From contig VDFB02000001.1 of the NCBI GenBank assembly GCA_007258455.2, forward strand, positions 13,971,747-14,035,746: DNA of 64,000 bases, in the 5' to 3' direction. Shown piece after piece: positions 1 through 10,510 of this stretch (position 1 is the first letter of the stretch; every line of letters begins with the position of its first letter). This DNA comes from Sequoia sempervirens. Its lineage: Eukaryota; Streptophyta; Pinopsida; Cupressales; Cupressaceae. The notes under the pieces were generated by a model, which saw nothing but the letters and a program-made list of their open reading frames with translations, searched no databases and was not told the origin of the DNA. Position numbers and translations under genes: made by a program.

Positions 1-794
1 CAATATTGTTTATGTAAATTCATTGACCATGAAAAACAAGGGTTTTTACCTCAACAAAAGTGTTTTGAGGGCCAATTACCTCTTACCCTAGCTATTGACG
101 GTGGGGCCCAACCTTCCTTTGTGTACATTTCCTAGTGAGTATAGTCATTATTCACAACATCGAAGTAACCCTGCTGACATATGTTGTTGTTTAGTGTTCA
201 CACTTTGTTTTTAGTTTTAAGTCTAAGCTTAGAATGAGAGTGTGCAAAAATAAGATTATAGAAAAACAAAGACAAGACCCTTTAGTTTAAACATCAAACC
301 TTAGCATGTGTTGTACATGACCTCTAAAATTGTTGAAGGCTATTGTCACCTACATAATCTTGTATGGAATTTAATTATTGTCGTGGATAAGAAATATTAT
401 GTTTTGATGTTGCAAAACCCTAAAGCAATTATCTTAAAATATAAAAAGAACAAAACAATATAAGAAATTATATAATTTATGGGGATTTAAATTTTTGAAG
501 GTATGACAAGTTGGTTCTCCTTTTCTGTGATAGTTTGATTGAAAACACTTCTATTATAGACATATATATGTTGAAATCAACTACCACTATAATGTTGTTT
601 GCATACTAGAAATAATAATTTTGGTTCAAAAAATAAGGTGACTTATAATGGTGGGTAAGTGATTATTTAAAATGGTAATGGTAGTGGAAGCCATGATGGC
701 ATCAATGACACCATTGGAATAATGAGATTGAATAGTGATCGACCTAGATATCCTTTACTCCAAAGGTTGAAACCTAATTAATATAAGTAGATAA

Positions 795-985
795 TTACCC
801 AGTGAATTGGGAAAGTGCAAAAATCTCACCATGATATATGCCACCTAAAATTAGCTCATAAGGCCCATACCATCCTCTCTTAGATCACTTCATTACTTGA
901 CCCAACTTTATTTGAAGAAGAATTTCTTATCTGATAACATCCCTCTAGAACTTGGAAATTGCATCTCGTCGAAAGAAACAATTTA
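795..985 (+). pseudogene. LRR receptor-like protein fragment (R1 copy)
   Basis: Translation gives successive 24-residue leucine-rich repeats: LPSELGKCKNLTMIYAT, then SSLRSLHYLTQLYLKKN, then LELGNC. This is the spacing LxxLxxLxLxxNxLxxxIP of plant LRR receptor-like kinases. In-frame stops replace expected asparagine-region codons near 845-855, and the match ends abruptly at about 975. There the R1 copy is deleted relative to R2 and R3, which run on for two to three more repeats. No signal peptide, membrane segment or kinase domain is present nearby. It is a gene relic; the subfamily cannot be fixed from so few repeats, although the ELGNCSxLxxLxLxxN style is that of LRR-RLK subfamilies XI and XII. 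Confidence 0.7.
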
Positions 986-1649
986 TTGGAGTAGCACAAT
1001 CAATTTAATGCAATTCATGGTACAAGGTGATTCACAGTGGTTTGAGGAAAAGAGAAAATCCATTTACCCATCTCGTGTCGCACTCATAGCAGAACTCATA
1101 TCCACACCTGTAATATACTTTAGATGCTTATCACTTTCATAAACAATCATAACTATGGGTAAATAAATAGTAATAAACTTTTTAAATGATTTTGAAAAAT
1201 TTGTAACAAAATAACTTATGAATTGATGTTTTAGCATTAAACAAAAAGAACGGGGACAAAGACTAAAAGTTAAGTCATTCATAAAGTTTCATTCTAAAAG
1301 TTAAGTCATTCATGAAGTTTCATTTTCCTTTTTAAGTGAGAGTTGTCAATGCATAAATTATTTTATCACAAGTTTTTAGGTGGATGTGATATGAATCTAC
1401 CCATAAACTATTGAGCATCCTCTTATACTCAATTTCATGGAATATTGACCGTGTTACTAATGTCGCCATCAAAACAGTCTAGATGCACATTGGACTCATT
1501 AAGATTGAGCAGGGTGAGGAGAAATAGACTTAACTAAGTTTTAGGATTGTATTAGCACTAAGATCTAAGTTCAAACATCTAGAAGGCTAGTAGGCATAAA
1601 TATTTTGTAACTTTAATGGCATGGTTACACTCCTTGTGAAATAACACTG

Positions 1650-2997
1650 TGATGTAAGCAAGGTGGTGATGAATCTCTAACAAACTCAAATTGATCAGAC
1701 CTTAACAAGGAATCAACCCTTGTAACACAATTTTCTCAACTTATTCCAAACTCTCACCAATAGGCTTGTAGTCCTCAAAACCCAACTTTGCACAATATAT
1801 TTTAGAGAAGGCTATACAAACACCTTCTAGACACTCTTTGAGACTCACAACACAACCCAACACAATATACCAACAACCACCATAAGGTTTCCGTGACTCA
1901 ACATAGAGAATCTCTAAACTTTTTAGGCTACTCAATTAGGCCTATTTTCCAAAGGAAGTATCTTCTAATCACTTTTTTTCATCCAAACTCACTTGAAAAT
2001 CACAAATTGTACCCCAAAACAATACAATCCATCACCATTTTACATATACAAGACTTCTAGAATGTTGCACCATGAAACCCTCATTTTACATACAAAAAAC
2101 TAGGGTTTATTCAATATCATAAACACCAAGCTTATAGATCCTAAAAAATTCCACCAACAAACTCTAAATGGTCTAGAAAAACTCACAAAATTATCGCAAG
2201 ATCAATTCCACCAACCTTCTATCAAAACCCTACCACTACACCTCATTTTCACAAAGAAAACACTCAAATTTACCCTAGGGTATCATCCCAATTCTCACAA
2301 CTCACTTATTTTTCCCTCTAAACTATGTGAACACCTATCCTACCATGAAACAAGTCATTCCACCAAACAAAATATCAGGACAGTAGGTGGAATGACTAAT
2401 ACATCATTTAAACAACAATCAAACCCTCAATTCTGTGTTAACAGGCTGCTACAAAAATTTAAAGAAATCTCCCACAAATTTTAATAAAAGACACTCAAAA
2501 TAGATTCGATTGAGAGTTAAGGCATTCCTATATGAAATACAATGAAATTCAAAGTATATCCTTGACTGTACAGGTCGTACAATTCCAAAAAGAACAAAAA
2601 AATAGATAATTTGCATAAATAATGTTGTATTTTGATGGGAATTCCTCAACACAACATTCAACAACCTTGTTCGAGCCTTTTGGAGGAATTTTATACATAT
2701 TCCATCAAAATCCCAATCAACCCAACACCTATAACTTATTTTTAAATTTTATTACCTTTCAAATTCTAAAAGTTTGCATTTTTACAAAATCTTGCTTGAC
2801 AACATTTCCACTTTTTTTTGCAACTTTTCCTAGTTTGAAAATAATGACTCACAAACCCCCAAATTACATAAAATATTGTCTTATCAGACCTTATTTAGAA
2901 TTAATAGACCCTATCTAGTATCAAAAGACCTTAATACCAATTCTTGACAAATTGACCTCTAGATGTAAACTCCATTGGCTTGGGTGTTCCTGCACCA
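1650..2997. mobile_element. 1.35-kb TG..CA insertion in R1, TSD cactg
   Basis: R2 and R3 read straight through this point (a short run ending cactggaag), whereas R1 carries 1348 bp that starts TGATGTAAGC and ends CTGCACCA. The insert is flanked on both sides by cactg (1645-1649 and 2998-3002). The 5-bp duplication and TG/CA ends are those of an LTR-type integration, so this is a solo LTR or a small non-autonomous LTR element. No coding domain is visible. The ORFs of 60-100 codons in it resemble no family I know. Confidence 0.75.
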
Positions 2998-3315
2998 CAC
3001 TGGAAGAAAAAATTCAAAAAAAAAGGAAGATCGAGGATTTTAACCCACATGTAATGTGATTGCATCCAAATTCTAATTCAATCATGCCCTTAAATTTCCA
3101 ATAGCATTTCCATTTGTGATCCAAGGAATACTAGAAAGGATATAAAAATACTTCAGTTCTTTTTGCAAGCAATATTTTTTGGAATTGAGAGCTCTTAGGC
3201 ATCCCTCAACCATCTAGGAAGGCCATGAATCCTCTACAACAAATAAATTTCCTATAATTCTTTAAAAAAATTTGATTACAATATTAAAAGAAATTGTTAA
3301 ATATATCATGATAGT

Positions 3316-3332
3316 AACATAACATTAATTAA
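3316..3332 (+). repeat. Left target-site duplication of the SINE
   Basis: A 17-bp sequence, aacataacattaattaa, is repeated exactly at 3511-3527 immediately after the A-rich tail. Confidence 0.85.
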
Positions 3333-3510
3333 GCATGCCAACAATAGTGACATGGTGTGATGGTTAAGTTGGCATGTTATTCTTCTTTCCATCAAGGTTC
3401 AAACCCGATTGGGGTGTAATTGTTGAGTGTTTATGTTGGGGATGAGGTCCCTTGTTTGTGACCTCATCGGTTCATAACTTCAATCAAAAGCATTTACCCC
3501 TCTTAAAAAA
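3333..3510 (+). mobile_element. tRNA-derived SINE with 17-bp target-site duplication
   Basis: This 178-bp insert is absent from R2 and R3. It has a polymerase III A-box-like segment (gatggttaagttgg, 3360-3373) and a B box (ggttcaaaccc, about 3396-3406). It ends in an A-rich tail after cccctcttaaaaaa. It is flanked by the 17-bp direct repeat aacataacattaattaa at 3316-3332 and 3511-3527. Those are the three hallmarks of a tRNA-type SINE mobilised by LINE machinery. The parent tRNA was not identified. Confidence 0.85.
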
Positions 3511-4180
3511 AACATAACATTAATTAAATTAATCATGGCAATAGTGACAACAACTATTGTATAAAAATAATAAATATATCATGATTCACATTCGTAATTA
3601 ATGATATAAGTTATATAACAATAAACACTAGCAACAATAATTTGGATTTCTAATTTCATTATTCAAAAAAGTATCAAACTTCAAAAATTCTTGAATATGG
3701 TATTGGAGTTAGTTAATAATGTCAATTGCAAAAGAGATGAAAGCTACATTAGCCATGGTCTAGTATAGTGTGAGAAGTGAAAACAAATAATTCCTTTTTG
3801 GAATGTGGTTGGTATGCAAGCTTCTGCTAGCATCATCCAACATCATTTTAACAATATCATGTTACATTGTTGTTGTTCATTAACTTGTAGAAATTAGACT
3901 CTCTCTCTATATATATATAACCAGTGGGGTTATAGGCGAATGGGTTCATTGAAAGGCAAATGGGTTCATCAGAATAGGTATAGTATGCATCTGAAATAGA
4001 ATTTCTAATCGCCTATCTTAGACCAGAGCCCAATTGTATGGGTCCTTGCCTTAGCTCCTGTCTGTAGCTCCTCGTTAAGGGAGGGTAAGGATGGTCAGTT
4101 AGGCCTTTTGGTTGGATGAGTGAAAGCAACACATTGAACATAACCCTCACTAGCTCCCAGATGGCCAGGAGCACTAGATT

Positions 4181-4233
4181 TTCCCTGGGGTGGGGTTCTA
4201 GCCATTTAGTTTCCCTGGGGTTCTAGCCATTTA
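4181..4233 (+). repeat. Short tandem duplication in the GC-richer block
   Basis: The phrase ttccctgggg..ttctagccattta occurs at 4181-4208 and again at 4211-4233. The second copy lacks the inner tgggg. Confidence 0.8.
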
Positions 4234-4492
4234 TCAACTACTTGTTAGTTAGGTCCTCACTCAGTCCAACTTCCTTCCTTTCTTCGGGTAGTCCAAATCT
4301 AGTCAACCAGCTAATACACCGGATATAACTAATCTCTCTGGATGGAAGGTAGTTTCTCTGTGAAGTCCATCTGCTTCTAGAGCTACATCCAATGTTATAT
4401 TGATGAGAAAGGAAAGACTAGCTATTATTATATTATCAAATGGGTTGGGAGGCAAGGACCCAAATTAATGAGGGGCTATAACACTTCCTGCT

Positions 4493-4533
4493 TTGTTGAG
4501 CTACCAATTAGATTTGTTGAGCTACCGATTAGA
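4493..4533 (+). repeat. 21-bp tandem duplication in the GC-richer block
   Basis: ttgttgagctaccaattaga at 4493-4512 is repeated with one difference at 4514-4533. Confidence 0.85.
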
Positions 4534-7500
4534 AATGAGTTAACACCCAGATAGACATTTTCTTTCCTCCTACCCGATGGCACCCACGGTCGGAAGGATG
4601 TTAGGTAGCTTGGATGGTCCAGCTGAAGATCTTGCCTGGGGGTGAAGGCTGGCCATGGTAGCTCCTTCTTTCTCTTCCTTTCTTGGAGGGAGGGAGTGTT
4701 GGATTCCAGTTGGAAGTTATTGGCTGGTTTCCCATAGAATTTTAGGACAACTATAATAGCCATTGCCAGTTGCCCATAGAATTTTAGGGGGGTTTGAAAG
4801 CTCCTTTCCCTCACACCCTCAGACTAACTTCCTCAACCACATTCCTTCTTTCTCGTTAACTTGTTCTAGCTATTATTTCGGGTACTCAAGCCTACCTACC
4901 TTCATTAACGATATAGAGGGAGGGAGGGGCCATGTGACCTTGGGGTGATGGTCAGTCTACTGATTGAACCTTCCATCTAGCCACCAAAGGGTCCTTGTCT
5001 TCAGGGAGGGAGGGTCCTATCCAATTACAATCAGGGGTTCAAGAATCTGCAGGTAGCCTAATCGAGGGTGAGTAAGTTATACCAGTTCATTACATCAAAG
5101 CTTGTCTACCCTTACCTGAACATGCTAAAATTCCCTACCACCCAAAAAAAATAGGAGATGGGTTAGGTAGCTTGACTGAGGGCCTTCCAAATGAAAGCAT
5201 GCTCGAACCAACTTAACCTGAACCAGGCTTGTTAACTTTGAACCGGGCAGCTTCATTATTTCGAGAAGTAACCGAATTGTTAACTCGTGGGTAATGGAAG
5301 GAATAAAATTCTATGGGAATTGATTGCCTACATCCCCTGGTTCAGGATAGCTCACCCCCAATTCAGGATAGTTAATTCACGAGTTGAGTATGGTCCTTGC
5401 CCATGAACACCCATGGTATCAAGTTAGTTTATCCTTTCCCTCACAAACATCCTTGCCCTCATGGGAGAAAGTGAGGATGGTCTAACTGAAGATCTTGCTT
5501 GGGGGTGAAGGCTAGCTAACCCCACTAAAGGCTGGCCCACGGTCTGGTAATAGTCAATTTATAGCTGGTGGAACTTCCCGCATCGAGCCCCATCGGGGGG
5601 GTGGGAGACCTTCAAATAGTAGGGGGCATGAGGTAGATTATAGAAGTGGGAGGATATAGAGTTGCTAGTGCCACTGACCATATTGGCCAACCCCACTATA
5701 CATATTCAAGATTGAAAATGGATGGAGAGAATCAGAGAGAATGAAGCCCATAGAATGTAGGGGCGTTAGTTTGAGTTGAAAACTGTGGGTGAGGGGAGGA
5801 AACTCCATCCAGTGAGGTAGATTAGTAGTTGAATTCCTTAGCCATCAACTAGCTGGGTATACTGTACTGTCTTGCCTCTTCTCCCTACACCACCGGCTGG
5901 CTGATAGTTTCAGGGAAGGGACTCTGAACTTGCACTCGAAAGGGAAGACTCAACTGAACTAGCCAGATTAGAAAGTTAGATTAGCCTGACTACCCCTACT
6001 ATAGTTGGATCTTGTGTTTCCATTTTATCTAAGCTTGGAAAACCATCCCCCCTATCGGGCTCCTTCCTCATTCTCACTTTCCCTGCTTCCGGGAGGGAGG
6101 GAATTATAGGAAGCTCTATCCATTTCTCATTTCATTCTCCAGGCCCACAACCGATTATTCTTTAGTTAGCCGCTCGCCCTCATATTCTATGTTGAATTAA
6201 ATTCCCTAGGGGGACTGGTAACACTTTCATCGAGAGCTCTCTATCCATCCATCCTTCCAACCTTCCTTCCGGCTAAAATTCTCCAGGATGGTAGTCCAAC
6301 TCCCTACTATTCTATGGTCCCCTACTATTTTAAAGGCGTTGAGGCAGCCCCCTTTCTATAGTTAAGGTGTTAACTAATTTGCTAATTGGTAGCTCTTCCA
6401 ACCCAGGCTAATTGGTAGCTCTCCTTGCCCAGGAATTGGATTCGACTAGATTCTTTTTGTGAGAAATGGTGGTGCAGAGTGGGTATGGAGTGGTAACTTT
6501 CCATCTCAGGACAACCAAATCAAGTCCCATTATTCTATAGGAAACAGGACCAGAGAAATTAGTTAGGAAGTAGCTCTAGCTACTGGGCCCCCCTGGATGG
6601 CCTAATTAATGAGTTTCCTTCCATCCAGTTCGAGTTGCCTTCCATCCTAGAGTGAGGCCTGATGGAAACCCCCTACAATTCTATGGGGAACTCGAGTAGT
6701 TCTATTAAATGAGGAGGACCAGATGAAGAGGCTGCATCACAAAGAATACAAGGTTCAAATGGGTTACCAGCTGAAGAGATCTCCTCATTCAGGTAGTAGG
6801 GTTTTCACCCCCAACTATAGCATGTAGTTCTTGTCCATCCTGAACTGCTCCAGCCCCAAGTTCTAGTTCCCCAGGAAAGATCCAATGAAATGTAGTTGAA
6901 TTCCTTCTGGTTGCCGCTATCCATTCCACCCCCGGTAGATGTCATTGCCTCCTAGTTAGGGTAGGGGTGAATCAACAGGAAGGTCTTCTAGAAGGAAGCT
7001 AAACAAATGCTATAGCCTCGACTGGTGGAACAAATGATATAGTGACTTAGGTTCTCACCCCTAGAAAGTTAGGATGGTGGGTGGGAGGAAGATAAAGGTA
7101 GTGAACTCCCCGAGGTCCCCATTCCTGTAGTTAAGGGACTAAAATGAACACCTTCGGTTAACCCCCAGATCAATGTATTGCTCCACCTGTGCAGGAGTGA
7201 AGAGGATGGGAGTAGAGAAGGTGGGTTCTCAGAGGTACTTTACTGTGCGAGATGACCAACCTCCCCAATTGATTGTTTGGGCCTTCATTCACCCTCGGTG
7301 AACTATAGTTAGTTGCTGGCCATCCAAATTAGTTTTTGGCCATCCAATGAGCTTTGTTACTTGTTTCCTTCCTCCTTGCTTTGTTTGATATTGAGGTTAG
7401 CTCGGGTTTGAACTCAGAATAGAACCCCCCCACCAATGACACTATGATACCTTCCCACACCCCTACATAGTTGGTGGTTGTTGACCAAATAGCCATAAGT

Positions 7501-8672
7501 CTATTGTCCTCCCATCCTACCCAGAAATACTCTCACTTTCAGGGTGGGAGGGGATTCTAGGGTGTTCAGTTCAGAGAAAGAGAGGGGGTGTTCAGGTTAG
7601 TTTCATCCATTTGTCTGCAACAATCACCCTCCTACCCATCCCAACTATATCCTTCCACCCCCTCTCCCACCCACCCCACTTATAGAATGGTAGGGGGCCT
7701 TTAGGAGTTAAAGAAAATATTCCTTTCTCGATTCTCTACGTGCTCCAGGTGGGTTCTTTACACCCCCGGTTGAGTAGAGCTTCACCCCCTTAACTGTTAC
7801 CATCCTTTGTTCCCATCCATCCATCAAGTAGTTGGGTAATATTGTATAATGGGGAGGGGAAGTGGAGCATCCAAATTAGTTGATTAGTTTCACCGGTTCA
7901 TCAAGAGAGAATAGAGTTTAGTTGGATGGCTAATGTATCAATCTAGTTTAGCAAGTTAGATGTTTGGATGGAAGGCAAGCAACAAAATAGAAGTTTAGGA
8001 TGGAGCACCCTCGGTGAGGAATGGAGCCTAACAAGCTTGACTGGATAAGATTGTTTGGAAGGAAGGTAGTTAACTGGAGTTCTCACTCTGCTTTCTCTCT
8101 CTTTGCTAACCGGAAGGAAGGCTCAACTGGCGAAGGGTAAAGAAAGGATGGTCCAACATCTAGTCAATTTTCTCTGCTTTTGGATGAGCTAATACACCCC
8201 CACAATAAAATAGGAGCTTAGCTCTTACCCATTTTTTTTGGAGGAAGCGGTCCAATGGAAACATTGATTAAAAATGCCCGACCTACCTCTTCAATGAAAA
8301 ATTGAAAATGTGTTTCCCTCGTAACGATGTTCAATCGCCCTTTGGGAAATTGGTCAAAATGCCTAGGGTGGGGGAACTAAATTCGGGTGGGAATGAAGTT
8401 GTCATTTGGGTGGACCCTTTTCGTAATTTCCCTCCCGGGCGGGCCCACCCATTTCAAAGATGACTAGTTTCGATAAGGAAGGAGTTGAACCTTCACTCCT
8501 ACCATTTTATTAGCGAAGCCCACTGAGAAATATAATAATAGAATTAGGTTAGTTGAGTAAGAAAGAAAATATAGGTCGGTGGGTTTCACCGTACTGTCCA
8601 ATCAGAAAGAATGGTTGTTACCGAATTTGGGGATCTAAGTAATGGAGTTCATTTCTTTAAAAGTCTAAAGAT

Positions 8673-8848
8673 GAATTCCATACGTAACATTCCAAGAAGA
8701 ATATTGGTTGTTTGGAAATTGTTGGGGTGAATTCCATACGTAACATTCCTACCTTCATTTGTCTCATGGTTTCCATCATGGTCCTTATTTGAATAGTTTC
8801 ACGTAAAATCCTCTATCCATCATTCCTTGAAATTCATACGTAACATCC
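8673..8848 (+). repeat. Three copies of a ~20-bp phrase
   Basis: gaattccatacgtaacattc occurs at 8673-8692 and 8729-8748, and a shorter variant (gaaattcatacgtaacatcc) at 8829-8848. The spacing is irregular, so this is not a simple tandem array. Confidence 0.8.
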
Positions 8849-10261
8849 CCCTCGGCCCAGTTTGTTCCTTTCGTCCAATTAGAAAATGGTGAAATATGAA
8901 ATGACTTCAAAACAACATCATCGATTCCAATCCAATTTGATGGACTTACGGGAGAACAACTCCTCGGTTCTTGCGAGACCTGGCTCTTCCAATTGATTTT
9001 AACCAAGAGGGGATTGCTATGGCAGTGTCAGGAGGGAACGCTTCTACGAGTGAACACTATCCAAGTTTGATTGCAGCAATCCAGGAGCCTTAGACAACAT
9101 TTTTTTGGTAAGAAAACGAGTATAGAAATGACCTCCTATACCAACATAATTTTTTTATGAAAATGATAAGAGAAGCTGCATCAGGTGGAAAGATCCTAGT
9201 TGGGGAACTTGGCCGGGCTAACCCACCAACCTACCCTAGTTGGTACCCAACTCACCTTACCCAGGGGTGGATGGTCGGAAGGGAAAATAAATTGAACTTT
9301 CCCATAGTAAAGTGGTGGATTGCTAATCCGTTGTATAGACTATCCGTACCGAGGAGGGATCCCTTTCTCTCCATTCAGTCACTTGAGATGAATCCTGCTA
9401 CCCATGTTATAGATGCAACTTACTATCCATTGTTCCTATTCTTGAAACTTTTGCAAAGTGGGCATGTTATTGCCACATCTCTATGCCCAACAATAGATAT
9501 AACCCTCCCTGGTAAATAATTGGCAATATTTTAATGTCCGTTCCAAACAATATACTACATCCCTACCCAACAATAGATATAACCCTCCCTAAAGGAATTG
9601 CAATGATTATAAAATCAAGATGCAATATTGCAATGAATAGAAAATAAATATCTAGATCCCCATATCTATTTACATGTCTAACAATTCATATGTATTGGGA
9701 TAAGTAATTTGACCTTTCAAAAGTTATCGTCCCCATACCTTACACGTCTAAGAATTTGTACTACATATTCATGTTGTTGCAACCATACTTTGGTTCAATT
9801 TGAAGTGAGAAAGTCCGACTTCTCTGCCCCGGCTCTTCCCAAAAATCATCCATCACTACTATCAGATTATTCCTATTCTCCACTACTTGACGTGTAAAAT
9901 ATAGAATTCCCCTAATATTGATAGATAGTATAATAGGACTTTCCCTTTCCACACTTTGGAGTTAGGCAAGTTCCGTATAAATAATCTTTGTCCCTTGTTA
10001 GGCTGGTTCAGTAGCCACTTAATATTAAGATGCTTTGCAGGTGTCGTGTTTCAGTGTTGTTTCAGAAGTACACGTGCACCCATACGTAGCTAGTCTAGTT
10101 GTTCTATGGGCTCCATAGAATTGTAGGGGCAATTTCTTTTAATTGGAATGTCAGATTACTCTTGTGTGGGAGGGAATAGTGTAATAGGGACAAGATATTT
10201 GAATTGGAAGGTCATATTACAATTCTTGAACATCGAAACGAAGGATGGAATGAAGGATGAA

Positions 10262-10510
10262 GGAGAAAGTCACTCAAGATAAACTACACATAATGAAAGT
10301 GCTAACCATATGTTTTTCAAAAATATCTTCTCCTCAAAAACTTTTTTTTGTTTACTTCAAAATAATAATTCCATTTATTGAGACTCACCAAAATAAACAA
10401 TGGCCCTTTGATTTATAAATGTGGAACACATTTAGTAAGTATTTGAAACATGCTAACAACAATAACCTATACCTTATAAAAATACATTTGAACCCTCACT
10501 TATCAACTCT
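10262..10510 (+). repeat. Segmental repeat R1, right part
   Basis: Homology to R2 (about 54180-54420) resumes here: both copies share cataatgaaagt/cacaatgaaagt, ccatatgttt, ataataattccatttattga and atacatttgaaccctcactta. In R2 the match is cut at 54424 by an LTR-like terminus, whereas R1 continues. This locates the interruption in both copies. Confidence 0.8.

Larger units (their letters stand above)
1..3915 (+). repeat. Segmental repeat copy R1 (left part), carries an LRR pseudogene
   Basis: This stretch matches 51303-54060 (R2) over most of its length, and part of it also matches 58800-59817 (R3). Shared landmarks include the opening caatattgttta(t/c)gtaaat, the LRR fragment near 800-970, the stretch following gagaaaatccatttaccc, and the segment ending at cattaacttgtagaaatt. 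R1 lacks about 500 bp that R2 has after the LRR piece. Relative to R2 it contains a 1.35-kb insertion, a SINE, and a large block starting at about 3916. Apart from the LRR piece nothing coding is visible. The copies are diverged by many substitutions and small indels, so the duplication is not recent. Confidence 0.85.
3916..10261. other. 6.3-kb GC-richer block without recognisable genes, inserted relative to paralogue R2
   Basis: R1 matches R2 up to about 3915 and again from 10262, but R2 has only about 120 unrelated bases here. By eye the block is clearly richer in G+C than its surroundings and in homopurine/homopyrimidine words. It is full of short local duplications and a recurring motif, CCCATAGAATnnTAGGGG. 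The longest open frames (4476-4814 minus, 8785-9006 minus, 9157-9519 plus) show no motif I recognise and sit among many stops. Mitochondrial-derived DNA is one possible origin, but I could not recognise a mitochondrial gene. Confidence 0.6.

Noticed and set aside
8478..8494. tRNA T-arm-like hairpin on the minus strand (GAAGG, TTCAACT loop, CCTTC)
   Set aside because: The stem and loop fit, but no matching acceptor, D-arm or anticodon arm was found at the proper distance upstream.
9157..9519. 120-codon open frame in the GC-richer block
   Set aside because: No domain, no support from neighbours, and the block has many open stretches because of its composition. I could not match it to an organelle gene.
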